DNA of 64,000 nucleotides from CAXBGS01 sp963975425 (GTDB lineage: Bacteria > Planctomycetota > Planctomycetia > Pirellulales > Pirellulaceae), in assembly GCA_963975425.1 (NCBI GenBank), contig CAXBGS010000007.1:186001-250000 (forward strand), in the 5' to 3' direction. The notes under the pieces are model-generated. The model was not told the DNA's origin and searched no databases. It was given only the letters and a program-made list of their open reading frames with translations. A program made the translations under genes and the position numbers. Below, one piece after another: positions 44,509 to 53,717 of this stretch (its first letter is position 1; every line of letters begins with the position of its first letter).

Positions 44509-46590
44509 GTGCGCGACGCAGCACTTCAGTTCTTACGTTCGGCAGTCGGAAATCCGTCAGCTCAGTTTCGTGACGGTCAATGGGAGAGTATCGATTCGGT
44601 TCTGAACCGCGAACGCATCCTGGTTGTTCAGCGGACGGGCTGGGGGAAGAGCATGGTCTATTTTGTGGCAACACGATTGCTACGAGACCAAGGGGCCGGC
44701 TGTACCCTACTTGTTTCGCCACTTCTCTCACTGATGAGAAATCAGCAAGCCGCCGCCAGTGCGTTAAATCTACAAGCTGTGTCAATCAACTCATCTAATC
44801 AACATGAGTGGGACGATATCCAGCTACGGTTGCAGAATAACCAGATCGATGTCCTGCTCGTTTCGCCGGAACGGTTAGGGAACGAGGATTTCCGTCAGAG
44901 CGTGTTGCCGCTTATCGCAAATAACGTCGGACTGTTCGTCGTTGACGAAGCACACTGCATATCAGATTGGGGCCACGACTTCCGACCGGACTACCGACGA
45001 ATCGTAAGGATTGTCGAAGCACTGCCGAGCAATGTTCCCGTTCTCGCGACCACCGCGACTGCAAACGACAGAGTCGTTGCTGATGTACGAGAACAGATTG
45101 GTGATGCGGTGGTACAGCGAGGCCCACTCATACGCGAAAGTCTACGGCTACAGAATATCTCAATGCCAAGCCCTGCTGCGAGGTTCGCTTGGCTTGCCGA
45201 GAAAATCCCTGCGTTTGACGGTAGCGGAATTGTTTACACGCTTACCCAGCGTGATGCGGAGAGAGTCACCGAGTGGCTCCAAGTCTGCGGCATCAACGCC
45301 CTGTCATATCACGCTGGCGTCGAAGATCGCGAGGCACGGGAACAGGCACTGCTTGCGAACGAAGTGAAGGTGCTTGTGGCGACGGTCGCCTTAGGGATGG
45401 GGTTTGACAAACCGGACATCGGATTCGTGGTTCATTTTCAGCGGCCTAGTTCGGTTGTCCACTATTACCAGCAAGTCGGGCGTGCTGGACGCGCTGTGGA
45501 AAACGCTCTGGGTATCCTGCTCCACGGTTCGGAAGATGACGACATCGCAGACTTCTTCATACGCAACGCATTCCCACCGCAGGCACACGTCGACCAGATC
45601 ATTCAGGCACTTGGTGAAAGCGACGGTGGCCTCTCGATTCCAAAGCTACAGTCGACACTGAATCTCACGAACGGTCAGATAGCGAGCGCGATCATGTACC
45701 TTTCTGTGGAGTCGCCTTCTCCGATCGCGAAGATCGGTTCAAGCTGGAACGTGACCGCTTCAGCAGCCGACTACCTAGTCGATTCTGAGATGGTCGCCGC
45801 GATCACCAAGATACGACGGGACGAACAGGCGGAGATGCAGCGGTATGTGGACAGCGGCGAATGTCTAATGCACTTTTTGAGCAATTCGCTTGACGACCCA
45901 AATGCTGCTACGTGCGGTCAATGCGAGAACTGCGTTGGCCAGCCGCTCATCGACGTTGATTACGACGAGTCTCTCGCAATGAAAGCAGTCCACTTCCTGC
46001 GTCGCAGCTTCCAAGAACTCGCACCAAGGAAGGCTTGGCCAGCTCACAGCCCGCTGCCTACGTACAGATTTTCCGGGAAAATCGGCGACGATTTGCGGGC
46101 GTCTGAAGGAAGGGCGCTCTGTCTGTGGAGAGATGCGGGTTGGGGGGAACAAGTTGCTCGCGATAAGTATCGTACGAAACGCTTCGACGATTTGCTGGTT
46201 GACGCGTGTGCGTCGATGATCGAACAATGGAGTCCGGAGCCGTACCCCACTTGGGTCGCATGCGTGCCCTCGTTAAATAATCCGACGACAGTTCCGAATT
46301 TCGCGGGTCGTTTAGCTGCTAAACTAGGAGTACCGTTCGTTCATTGCGTTGAGAAAGTTCGTGCGACGCCACCACAGAAGGAAATGCAAAACAGTTTTCA
46401 GCAAGCAAACAATTTGGACGGTGCGTTTCAAATTTTTGATGAAGAGTTGCCAAGCGGAGCATGCCTGTTGGTGGATGACATTGTTGATTCAAGATGGACA
46501 TTTACGATTATCGCCGCGTTACTACGGCGGCGTGGCTGTGAAACCGTGTTCCCGATGGCGCTAGCACTCAGCTCACCAAGAATGGACTGA
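44509..46590 (+). CDS. RecQ-family helicase fused to a ComF-like phosphoribosyltransferase domain
   Basis: A 693-residue protein. Helicase motifs: 'QRTGWGKSMVYF' (Walker A), 'FVVDEAHCISDWGHDFRPDY' (DEAH), 'VLATTATAN', 'MGFDKPDIGFVVHF' and 'QQVGRAGR'. A Zn-like cluster follows ('SGECLMHFL', 'ATCGQCENC'). The last 200 residues end in 'LLVDDIVDSRWTFTIIAALL', the PRPP-binding loop of ComF-type PRTases. GTG at 44509 leads straight into the family N-terminus; an in-frame TTG at 44395 is less likely. It pairs with the DprA-like gene, 11 bp downstream. Confidence 0.82.
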   Translation: MRDAALQFLRSAVGNPSAQFRDGQWESIDSVLNRERILVVQRTGWGKSMVYFVATRLLRDQGAGCTLLVSPLLSLMRNQQAAASALNLQAVSINSSNQHEWDDIQLRLQNNQIDVLLVSPERLGNEDFRQSVLPLIANNVGLFVVDEAHCISDWGHDFRPDYRRIVRIVEALPSNVPVLATTATANDRVVADVREQIGDAVVQRGPLIRESLRLQNISMPSPAARFAWLAEKIPAFDGSGIVYTLTQRDAERVTEWLQVCGINALSYHAGVEDREAREQALLANEVKVLVATVALGMGFDKPDIGFVVHFQRPSSVVHYYQQVGRAGRAVENALGILLHGSEDDDIADFFIRNAFPPQAHVDQIIQALGESDGGLSIPKLQSTLNLTNGQIASAIMYLSVESPSPIAKIGSSWNVTASAADYLVDSEMVAAITKIRRDEQAEMQRYVDSGECLMHFLSNSLDDPNAATCGQCENCVGQPLIDVDYDESLAMKAVHFLRRSFQELAPRKAWPAHSPLPTYRFSGKIGDDLRASEGRALCLWRDAGWGEQVARDKYRTKRFDDLLVDACASMIEQWSPEPYPTWVACVPSLNNPTTVPNFAGRLAAKLGVPFVHCVEKVRATPPQKEMQNSFQQANNLDGAFQIFDEELPSGACLLVDDIVDSRWTFTIIAALLRRRGCETVFPMALALSSPRMD

Positions 46591-46601
46591 GGCGATTTCA
46601 A

Positions 46602-47894
46602 ATGAGTACTACTACCCAACCGCTGAGCGAAGACGCAAAGACGATCCTGCTACTTGCAGGTCGGTTCGGCGAAAAGAATGCTGGCTGTGATCCATTGAGT
46701 CTGACTGCTTACAACTCACTTGTGAGTTGGTTGGTCAAGAATAAAATGCGTCCTGCGGACGTGCTTGAGTTAGATGACGTACATGAAGCGGCGAACGCGG
46801 CTGGTGTTGACAAGCAAAGATTCGAGAAGTTGCTCGGTCGAGGAGTTCAGCTTGGTTTCGCGGTCGAAGAGTGGAACCGAAATGGAATTTGGATCGTCTG
46901 CCGGAGCGACGATGACTACCCAACTCGCTATCGTGAACGTCTTAAGAAATTGGCGCCACCAATACTCTACGGGGTTGGTAACAAGTCTCTATTGGCAGGT
47001 GGCGGTGTGGCGATTGTTGGCTCTCGAAATGTCGATGCTGCAGGCGAAGAATTCGCGAGTACAGTAGCGGCATGGTGTGCAAGAGGAAACCATCCCGTCA
47101 TTTCGGGAGGAGCGAGGGGAGTAGACAAGACTGCGATGGATGGCGCGTTGCGAGCGGGTGGAACTGTTGTCGGCGTGCTTGCAGACAGCCTACTCAAGAC
47201 CAGCGTCAGTCGTAACGCACGTGAGGCCATCGCGGACAATCAACTACTCTTGATCTCGCATTGTCACCCCAAGGCTCGATTCACTGTCGGCACCGCGATG
47301 GGGCGCAACAAATTGATCTACGCGATGGCGGACGCTGGACTTGTCGTCAGTTCTGAATTTAAGAAGGGCGGTACGTGGGCTGGTGCCGAAGAAGAATTGA
47401 AGCGTAAGTCGCCTCAACCTGTGTTCGTGCGAAATGGTCCCGGATCGCCAGTCGGGAACGCAAGGCTACAAGAGTTGGGCGCTGTTGCGTTTCCTGACCA
47501 CTGGCAAGACCTCGACCCTTCGTGTCTTCAGCAAATCATTGATGAAGCTCAGTCTACCGCGTTAGCCAACAAGACACCGCTCTTTCCAGACGAAGAGATA
47601 AAAATCCGTGACGCATCAACAGAGGCGAACGCGAACGGAAAGGAAGAAGTAATAGCTGAGCCTTCACGCGCTGACGAATCGGTGCCGGCAGCGATGACGG
47701 CTTACGACGCTGTGCTTGAACTATTGCTGCACTCGCTCGCGGAACCATCAACCCTCGCTGAAGTGACCGAACGCCTGCAAGCGAAAAAGAATCAGGTTCA
47801 GGATTGGTTGAACCGAGCCGTTTCGGAATCGCGGGTCGTGAAAATGACTCGGCCAGTGCGATATCTCCGTAGTGACGAGAAAAGTCAGAACTAG
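46602..47894 (+). CDS. DprA/Smf-like protein
   Basis: A 430-residue protein with the DprA Rossmann-like core: 'LYGVGNKSLLAGGGVAIVGS', 'HPVISGGARGVDKTAMDGAL', 'LISHCHPKARFTVGTAMGRN' and 'AGLVVSSEFKKGGTWAGAEE'. An N-terminal helical domain precedes it, and a C-terminal winged helix follows after an acidic linker ('LLLHSLAEPSTLAEVTERLQ'). DprA protects ssDNA and loads RecA in natural transformation. A PRTase protein next to a DprA protein is the layout of the ShosTA toxin-antitoxin defence pair; here the PRTase is fused to a helicase. Confidence 0.82.
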   Translation: MSTTTQPLSEDAKTILLLAGRFGEKNAGCDPLSLTAYNSLVSWLVKNKMRPADVLELDDVHEAANAAGVDKQRFEKLLGRGVQLGFAVEEWNRNGIWIVCRSDDDYPTRYRERLKKLAPPILYGVGNKSLLAGGGVAIVGSRNVDAAGEEFASTVAAWCARGNHPVISGGARGVDKTAMDGALRAGGTVVGVLADSLLKTSVSRNAREAIADNQLLLISHCHPKARFTVGTAMGRNKLIYAMADAGLVVSSEFKKGGTWAGAEEELKRKSPQPVFVRNGPGSPVGNARLQELGAVAFPDHWQDLDPSCLQQIIDEAQSTALANKTPLFPDEEIKIRDASTEANANGKEEVIAEPSRADESVPAAMTAYDAVLELLLHSLAEPSTLAEVTERLQAKKNQVQDWLNRAVSESRVVKMTRPVRYLRSDEKSQN

Positions 47895-48074
47895 CTTTGT
47901 CATGATCGCAGACTCACCCATGTACTAGTTTTGAACGCATGCGAACTGTCCTACGGACACCAAACGACTCTTCCGCGCCGCAGGAAAAAGTGGCTTCTGC
48001 AACCGACGCGCCTCCATACCGATGGCTGTAACGTTGAGGTGGCCTGGGTTTTGGGGGCCACGCGTCCTCTTATT

Positions 48075-48947
48075 TTAGCAGGGGACGGTTGATTCGAATC
48101 GGGTCGGCGAGAGATAGCCGAGCGATGAATGAAGACGCGATGTGTTGTAGTAGGCAATGAACTCAGTCAGTTCACTCAATGCCTCGCGATAGCTCTCATA
48201 TTCGGTCATCTGCAGCTCCGTCTTGATCGTTCCAAAGCAAGATTCCATAAACGCGTTGTCGTAGCAGTCACCAGCTCGGCTCATGCTTTGTCGCATCGAA
48301 CTGCGTTGGATGATCGCACGATATTTCTTGCTGGCGTACTGACCGCCGCGATCAGTGTGGTGGATGAGATTTCTTGAAGGCTGTCGACTTCGAATCGCCT
48401 TTTGAAGCGTCTTGATCACCAAGCTCTCGGTCATATCCATTTCCAAAGACCAACCGATGATCCGCCTGGAAAAGCGATCCATGAGGGTCGCCATGTAAGC
48501 AAATCCGGTTCGTACGATCGGAATGTAGGTGATGTCGCCTACCCACAAACGATTCACACTCGTTGGCTCAGGCTGCTTGAGCAATAGGTTCTCGTTGTAG
48601 CCCAGCGTGTGCCGACTTTCGGTCGTTCGCGGCTTGAACGATTTCGGCTGCAGCGCCGATAGCCCCGCAATTCGCAGCAATTTGGCGACCCTTTCACGTC
48701 CGATTACAACTCCTTGTAGTTTCAGGTCTGCAGCGATCCGTCGGGCACCGTAGCGTCTGCGGTGTCGATGAAACGTGGTGATCACCATTGGCAAGACATC
48801 CATGTCACTCTGTTCTCTTTGGCTTGGAGGTTCGCTTTGAAATCGCTGAAACGCAGATCGTGAGAAACCAAGGATCTCACCGACTGCTCGTTGCGATGCC
48901 GTGCCATCGCGAATGATGCTGGCCGCTGCGGAATAGAGCTGGCTCAC
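48075..48947 (-). CDS. IS3 transposase OrfB (DDE integrase domain)
   Basis: A 290-residue protein with an HTH_21-like N-terminus ('HRHRRRYGARRIAADLKLQG') and the DDE core: 'LWVGDITYIPI' (first Asp), 'HHTDRGGQYAS' (second Asp) and the Glu in 'CYDNAFMESCFGTIKTEL'. All three catalytic residues are present, so the element may be active. It starts at GTG overlapping the orfA stop. Expression as an OrfAB fusion through -1 frameshifting at the A7G run (48973-48980 complement) joins the frames without a stop. Confidence 0.93.
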   Translation of the reverse strand: MSQLYSAAASIIRDGTASQRAVGEILGFSRSAFQRFQSEPPSQREQSDMDVLPMVITTFHRHRRRYGARRIAADLKLQGVVIGRERVAKLLRIAGLSALQPKSFKPRTTESRHTLGYNENLLLKQPEPTSVNRLWVGDITYIPIVRTGFAYMATLMDRFSRRIIGWSLEMDMTESLVIKTLQKAIRSRQPSRNLIHHTDRGGQYASKKYRAIIQRSSMRQSMSRAGDCYDNAFMESCFGTIKTELQMTEYESYREALSELTEFIAYYNTSRLHSSLGYLSPTRFESTVPC

Positions 48948-49243
48948 TCGTTTCGGCCGAAAATGATCAAAGCTTTTTTTAAAACATCGCGTTCACGCTC
49001 GACTCGCCGCAGTTCCGCCTCGAGTTCGGCAACGCGGCTATCGAGCACCTCGCCAACCGGTCCGGCCGACTCGACTTGCTGCTTCTTCCAGCGGTAAAGC
49101 AGGTTCGTTCCAGAGATTCCCAATCGCTCAACAATCGATGTCGCTGAGTGACCGTCGAGCAGCATGGCAACTGCATCACGTTTGAATTCGTCTGTATAGG
49201 TGCGTCGTTCAGGATTAGCTGAAGGCTTGGTCTTTCGTGGCAT
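48944..49243 (-). CDS. IS3 transposase OrfA (HTH)
   Basis: A 99-residue protein with the IS3 OrfA layout: helix-turn-helix in 'YTDEFKRDAVAMLLDGHSAT' and 'GISGTNLLYRWKKQQ', then a leucine zipper ('ELEAELRRVERERDVLKKAL'). It ends just past an A7G slippery run, where a -1 shift enters the orfB frame. Confidence 0.92.
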   Translation of the reverse strand: MPRKTKPSANPERRTYTDEFKRDAVAMLLDGHSATSIVERLGISGTNLLYRWKKQQVESAGPVGEVLDSRVAELEAELRRVERERDVLKKALIIFGRNE

Positions 49244-49475
49244 CTGGGGTTCCTTGAGTTCCTTTCAGTTTAAGGACTCGCGTGGCCCCCAAAACCCAGG
49301 CCACCTCACATCGCGACGATCCAGCGATGATCGCCTTCGCCCAGAATGTACACAGCTTTGGGATCAAGTTGCTCGGGCAATTCTTCCAAGAACTCGGCTA
49401 CTCTTGGAGGATCGGGACGAACGAACCACGACCTTAGCCAACCCCACCATCCAGCAAACAGCATCGAGAGTCTTC

Positions 49476-50876
49476 TCATGGCTCGTCCTTTTCTGTCAGT
49501 TCTGGCTTGTCCAGAAGAGGCGTTGCGTCTCCACGCCCCACTTCCTTGGCTAAAACAGGACACGGTTCCAAGTCAGATTCCGACTCTCGGAAGACGCATG
49601 GCTCGTGAATGGCGTACCGCAGCGATGCATACGTGTCATTGTTGTCGTAGCGAAACCGATGAATACGAGCGAGCATTTCATTGACCGCAATGGACGCAAT
49701 GAGCGTGTTGACGCTGATAACCGCTGGCCGATCCTCTTGCACACCACGAATATACTTTTCACGCAATTGTTGACGATAAGCATCCGGATCGTCTCGTTGG
49801 AGCAACTCAGCACGAACGTCTTCGGAGTCGTACACGCCGCGTGATCTCAGGCTTGATCTACCTGGTTGCAAGTAGTGGACCGCACCCGTGATCTGATCGA
49901 CATTTCCATTGGGCAGAGCAGTCAACTGGACGCCCACATCGATATAGGGAAGTGTGTAGAAAGTCGCGAGTCTGTTTAGCGTCTCACGTCCCGACACACT
50001 GTCCATACATCCAAAGACCAGATCGCTACTTGATACGGCTCGAACGGCATCTTGAGTTTCCAAATTTGACGCGATCGGAATCACTTCGGTCCCTAGTCCG
50101 ATTCGTCCGATCTCTTCGGCGAGAACGTCGACTTTTAGGCGGCCAAGATTGGCATCGCTTGCCTTGGTCATATTGATTCGATTCAGGTTTCGCCATTCCA
50201 CTCGATCCGGGTCAATCAATATGATTCGACCAACTCCCAATCGAACCAATTGTTCGATCAGCGGGCTACCAGTGCCTGAACATCCAACGACGCTGACACA
50301 CATTCGTCGAAGTTTATTGACTGTGCCAGCACCAAATACTTGCTCATGGCGTTCGGTAAAACCGGGAAGTCCACCGTTTGGCGAACTGTACCACAGGTCG
50401 ATGTCTTCTCCGACGACACTAACCGATTCAGCTTTCACAAACTTGCCGTCGGAGGTCACTGCTCGGCCAAGAACGTTTCCGTTTGGCAGCATCACTGCAC
50501 TTGCATGCGGTCGCTCGTCGTCAAGCATATTGGTGACCGATCGAAAAAAGCTCTCGTCCGAACCATCATCACATTCCGAGAACGATGAGAAACCGCCCGG
50601 ATGGGAATGGATTTTCATGATCGCCATGTCGCGCTCCGCTGCGATGGCGATCAGCTTGTCTGCAAACCTCGTTGACCATGTCACATTGGTTTGGGAACGT
50701 TTACATTGGTCATAAGGGATTGTCACGATGTCGCGGATGATGAAGACATCACGATCCTGTGCTGATGCGCGGCCGCACACTGCAAGCGCTGCGGCCTCAA
50801 GTCCATCACCGGGAAACAGGTGGTCTTGTAATGTCGCGTATTGGTTCGCGGTCAACCGGATTATGTATTTCATCAT
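49476..50876 (-). CDS. JAB peptidase fused to a ThiF/E1-like ubiquitin-activating domain
   Basis: A 466-residue protein. The JAB domain shows H-x-H-P (His90, His92) followed by S and D in 'HSHPGGFSSFSECDD', the JAMM zinc site. The E1 part begins at 'CVSVVGCSGTGSPLIEQLVR' (nucleotide-binding G-x-G) with 'IILIDPDRVEWRNLNR', which binds ATP. JAB-E1 fusions belong to bacterial ubiquitin-like conjugation operons. It follows the multi-ubiquitin/E2 gene by 4 bp, and its stop overlaps the split DUF6527 gene. Confidence 0.88.
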   Translation of the reverse strand: MMKYIIRLTANQYATLQDHLFPGDGLEAAALAVCGRASAQDRDVFIIRDIVTIPYDQCKRSQTNVTWSTRFADKLIAIAAERDMAIMKIHSHPGGFSSFSECDDGSDESFFRSVTNMLDDERPHASAVMLPNGNVLGRAVTSDGKFVKAESVSVVGEDIDLWYSSPNGGLPGFTERHEQVFGAGTVNKLRRMCVSVVGCSGTGSPLIEQLVRLGVGRIILIDPDRVEWRNLNRINMTKASDANLGRLKVDVLAEEIGRIGLGTEVIPIASNLETQDAVRAVSSSDLVFGCMDSVSGRETLNRLATFYTLPYIDVGVQLTALPNGNVDQITGAVHYLQPGRSSLRSRGVYDSEDVRAELLQRDDPDAYRQQLREKYIRGVQEDRPAVISVNTLIASIAVNEMLARIHRFRYDNNDTYASLRYAIHEPCVFRESESDLEPCPVLAKEVGRGDATPLLDKPELTEKDEP

Positions 50877-50880
50877 TGGC

Positions 50881-51603
50881 CTAGCGTTTCAGCTCATCGG
50901 AAAGCCATCCCTTGATTCTCAGGTGATGAGTTGAAAGACTGTCGACACCTTCTCGCCAGGCGTAATGGCGAGACCAACGTTGGAAGCTCACCCCTTCAAT
51001 TTGCTGTGTCGACAGCGCTGGAATGGGTCTGGCATCCTGCCGCGCAAGTGGCGGGTGGATGTAAACCATGTCCAGCTTGGACGGAGGGTACGAACGTTCG
51101 ATCCGGATGGCAACCGTCGCCGTGGGCGTGTCGAATTCCTCAGGAATTGGATGCTTGTGAATCAATAGCCACTGAACGTTACCATCCACGATGGTTTCCC
51201 AAGCCAAGTCAAGCGTGTTGAGGTAATCTTCGTCGTCTGCGGGCAATCGAAAGGCCCGTCGTGGGGCACTGATCTCCTTCGCGGGCGCCTCGCCGTCCGT
51301 TTGCGTCAACTCCATCGTGACGAAACGTTCGACGCCTCGCTCGCGAAGGTCGACTTTCTCGTCGTCTTTTACTTCGTCGAGTTGCCCGCCACGAATTTTC
51401 TGGTGAATCCGCCACTTATCGCCGCACTTCCCAGCTAGAGACAGCAACTCGTCCTTGGTCACGAACGGCGACTTAACAACGTATCGTTCGCGGTCGATGC
51501 GAATACGATACCTGCGGGCACGCGGAAACTTTTTGCATTGTTTCGCGTATTCTTCGACATCAATTTCTTCGATTTCAAACTCGTCTTCTGGCTTGTCGGC
51601 CAT
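50881..51603 (-). CDS. multi-ubiquitin-like domain fused to an E2-like domain
   Basis: A 240-residue protein. The N-terminal half has a beta-grasp pattern of the multi-ubiquitin type ('YRIRIDRERYVVKSPFVTKD', 'DEKVDLRERGVERFVTMEL'). The C-terminal half matches a prokaryotic E2-like domain: 'AFRLPADDEDYLNTLDLAWE', 'LDMVYIHPPLARQDARPIPA', and 'FQRWSRHYAWREGVDSLSTH' to the end. It heads the operon with JAB-E1 and DUF6527. Only one ubiquitin-like unit is obvious. These operons are considered bacterial ubiquitin-like modification and probable defence systems. Confidence 0.8.
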   Translation of the reverse strand: MADKPEDEFEIEEIDVEEYAKQCKKFPRARRYRIRIDRERYVVKSPFVTKDELLSLAGKCGDKWRIHQKIRGGQLDEVKDDEKVDLRERGVERFVTMELTQTDGEAPAKEISAPRRAFRLPADDEDYLNTLDLAWETIVDGNVQWLLIHKHPIPEEFDTPTATVAIRIERSYPPSKLDMVYIHPPLARQDARPIPALSTQQIEGVSFQRWSRHYAWREGVDSLSTHHLRIKGWLSDELKR

Positions 51604-51840
51604 CGTTACCTCCCGAGTGTTTAACTCGGCTCATGGAAAAAAAGTGCTTTCCGTCGCAACGTCGGTTGCTTGGGGGGTGCCAGCACGTTCGTTGGCTACT
51701 TACTAGTGCCGGTTGGAGGTCAGCGATTGCCACAAAAACTAAATTTGATTTTTCATGGCAAACCGGAGCTTCCCATCGGCATGAGTAGTAGGAGAGAATG
51801 ATTCGCCCGCCGCGATGCCAGCGGCTTAAGGATTTTCGAC

Positions 51841-52458
51841 GTGGATGAGTTTCTCGCGCTTAGTGAAGATGAACAAAAAACGCTACTCAAGCGTTTGATT
51901 CATCATGCGCTACAGAAGATGCGTCGATTAACCTGGCGGGGAGCCTACGTGAAGAAGGGCGGTGCAGTGCCGGGAGCCTACGAACCGGAGGATTTCGCCC
52001 ATGACGCGATCAGGAAGATGTTGGATGGCACGCGTCCGTGGAATCGGGAGAAATCGCCGACACTATTGGCGGCTCTTAAGTCAACGATCGACAGCGAAAT
52101 TAGTCACATGGTTGAGTCACTGGACAATCGCAAAGGCCGAAGACTGTCGGTCAAGTCTGAAAAAGATGAGACGGTTCAAGCCTACGACGTGCCGGGAACC
52201 GAACCGAATCCGCTTGTAATTGTGACGGATCGGGACTGGCAGGAACGATGCCACAATGCGGTCATGAAAGCCCTGGAAGGTGATAAGTTGTTAGAGGAGC
52301 TATTTGACTGTTTGGAAGCCGAAATAACCGATCCGGCTGATATCGCGGACATGCTTGAGATTTCAGTTAGCGATGTCACCAACGCCAAGAAGCGTCTGCG
52401 ACGGAAGTTAGAAAAGCTTGACAAGAAATTTCCCCAGACACGGAGGCGAGCATCGTGA
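51841..52458 (+). CDS. sigma-70-like/ECF-type sigma factor
   Basis: A 205-residue protein from a GTG start. A region-2-like part ('EPEDFAHDAIRKMLDGTRPW') precedes a region-4-like HTH ('ITDPADIADMLEISVSDVTN', 'AKKRLRRKLEKL'). It lies at the head of a three-gene operon with a coupled small gene and an ImmA/IrrE-type protease. The order suggests protease control of the factor or of a repressor. It is not closely similar to the 244-903 factor. Confidence 0.72.
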   Translation: MDEFLALSEDEQKTLLKRLIHHALQKMRRLTWRGAYVKKGGAVPGAYEPEDFAHDAIRKMLDGTRPWNREKSPTLLAALKSTIDSEISHMVESLDNRKGRRLSVKSEKDETVQAYDVPGTEPNPLVIVTDRDWQERCHNAVMKALEGDKLLEELFDCLEAEITDPADIADMLEISVSDVTNAKKRLRRKLEKLDKKFPQTRRRAS

Positions 52459-52877
52459 GCGATCAGTTCCGTCCAGAGAGCGTGGTATGGGATCGGTTCC
52501 TGACATTTCTTTTTCCGTGTGATAATTCAATGGCAATGGAAGAGATTGACGCGGATTTGGTGCGAGCCGGGATTGATGTCGATGCGGCATATGAGCGTGT
52601 GAGAAAGTTAATAGCTTTGCAAACAGCGCGTGCCAAACTGGCATCGGCAAAAAGCGTTCGGGAATCGGTCGGTAAACGGGTTCGCGAAGTTGTCGCGCCA
52701 AAGCTGGATGACCTTCGCACGCGGGTAACGGAATTAATAAGCAGCACGAGAAACGAATCACAGCAGATGGCGTACTTCCATAAGCTTAGTGAGGCCGCGA
52801 CGAGGGAAGATTTGCAGTCGCTGATGGACGATTTGGAGAAGCTTGCTGCCTTACGTGATTTGTCCAATGACAACTAA
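52455..52877 (+). CDS. hypothetical protein between sigma factor and ImmA
   Basis: A 140-residue protein whose GTG start overlaps the sigma-factor stop. It is helical and charged ('AAYERVRKLIALQTARAKLA', 'KLDDLRTRVTELISSTRNES'), suggesting a coiled coil. It could be an anti-sigma or an adaptor that ImmA cleaves; this is inferred from the operon only. Confidence 0.6.
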   Translation: MSDQFRPESVVWDRFLTFLFPCDNSMAMEEIDADLVRAGIDVDAAYERVRKLIALQTARAKLASAKSVRESVGKRVREVVAPKLDDLRTRVTELISSTRNESQQMAYFHKLSEAATREDLQSLMDDLEKLAALRDLSNDN

Positions 52878-53652
52878 AGCGAGCAAGACAATTCCTCTGG
52901 CAGAGGCGAGTCGGATTTGGTCGACCTATGGACTGACCGACCCGAGTGATCTGGTGATTGAGGACTTGGCGATGGCGATGGGTATCTATGTCGTTGATGC
53001 TCGTTTGGATTCATCTGCTGCTCGTCTCGTTCGGCAGGGAGATCACGGTTTGGTTCGCGTTAGCGATACGATCCGCAATTCAGGTCAGCGTCGGTTCGCT
53101 ATCGCGCATGAAATCGGGCATTTCGTCATGCACCAACGTGTGTCTCAACTATTGGCTTGCACAGACGCGGATGTGCAGGCCAGCTACAAGTCGAGCGTGT
53201 ACGAAATCGAAGCGAGCATCTTCGCCGGTGGTTTGTTGATGCCCAGGGAACCATTCCGGACGACCGTTGCAAACCGCCCCCCGGAACACGCGGTCATCAC
53301 CGAGTTGGCTGATCGCTTCGACACGTCACTGACCGCAACGGCGCTGCGATTTGTCGAGACGTCGAAAGACTATTGCGCTTTTGTTGTTTCTGAAGACAAT
53401 CGCATCCGTTGGTGGAGGGCCAGTGAGTCGTTCGGCAATCACGATCTATGGATCGACGCCAAGACTCAACTCCCAAGGCAAAGCCCTGCATCGAAGTATT
53501 TTCGCGATGGAACTTTATCTCCCGAAGCCGTCGAAGTAGAAACTGACGTCTGGTTTTCCGATTTGGAGAACCTAGATTGCGAGTTTGTATTTGAGCAAGC
53601 GATTCCGTTGCCTCGGTACGGACAAGTCATCAGCATGATTTGGCTACCGTAG
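52867..53652 (+). CDS. ImmA/IrrE-type metallopeptidase
   Basis: A 261-residue protein with the zinc motif H-E-x-x-H in 'RFAIAHEIGHFVMH' and the downstream Glu in 'EIEASIFAGGLLMP', the ImmA/IrrE layout. Such peptidases cleave repressors in response to DNA damage or stress and control mobile elements. Its ATG lies 11 bp inside the previous gene, so translation is coupled. A strong terminator hairpin follows. Confidence 0.85.
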   Translation: MTTKASKTIPLAEASRIWSTYGLTDPSDLVIEDLAMAMGIYVVDARLDSSAARLVRQGDHGLVRVSDTIRNSGQRRFAIAHEIGHFVMHQRVSQLLACTDADVQASYKSSVYEIEASIFAGGLLMPREPFRTTVANRPPEHAVITELADRFDTSLTATALRFVETSKDYCAFVVSEDNRIRWWRASESFGNHDLWIDAKTQLPRQSPASKYFRDGTLSPEAVEVETDVWFSDLENLDCEFVFEQAIPLPRYGQVISMIWLP

Positions 53653-53717
53653 TTGCTGCTGCTTGTGTGACCTGTTGGCATCCACTGCATTACACAGCAG
53701 GTGCCAAAGGCATGAAG

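Larger units (their letters stand above)
48035..49308 (-). mobile_element. IS3-family insertion sequence, complete, 1274 bp
   Basis: Perfect 30-bp terminal inverted repeats occupy 48035-48064 and 49279-49308 (ends begin TGAGGTGGCC). They enclose orfA and orfB in the IS3 order, with a frameshift run between them. No target duplication is visible: flanks read ACGT on the left and CATC on the right. This fits the loss of target sequence noted for the interrupted gene. Confidence 0.93.
47951..49479 (-). pseudogene. DUF6527 gene split by an IS3 element and missing its middle
   Basis: The 5' part (49309-49479) starts MRRLSMLFAGWWGWLRSWFV and runs to 'VYILGEGDHRWIVAM', overlapping the JAB-E1 stop as ATGA. 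The 3' part (47951-48034) reads 'LQPSVWRRVGCRSHFFLR' to 'GRVVWCP', the unmistakable end of DUF6527. An IS occupies 48035-49308. Joining the two parts leaves out the central C-x-C-G-C segment, roughly 30-35 residues, so a deletion accompanied or followed insertion. The product is certainly non-functional. Confidence 0.85.
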
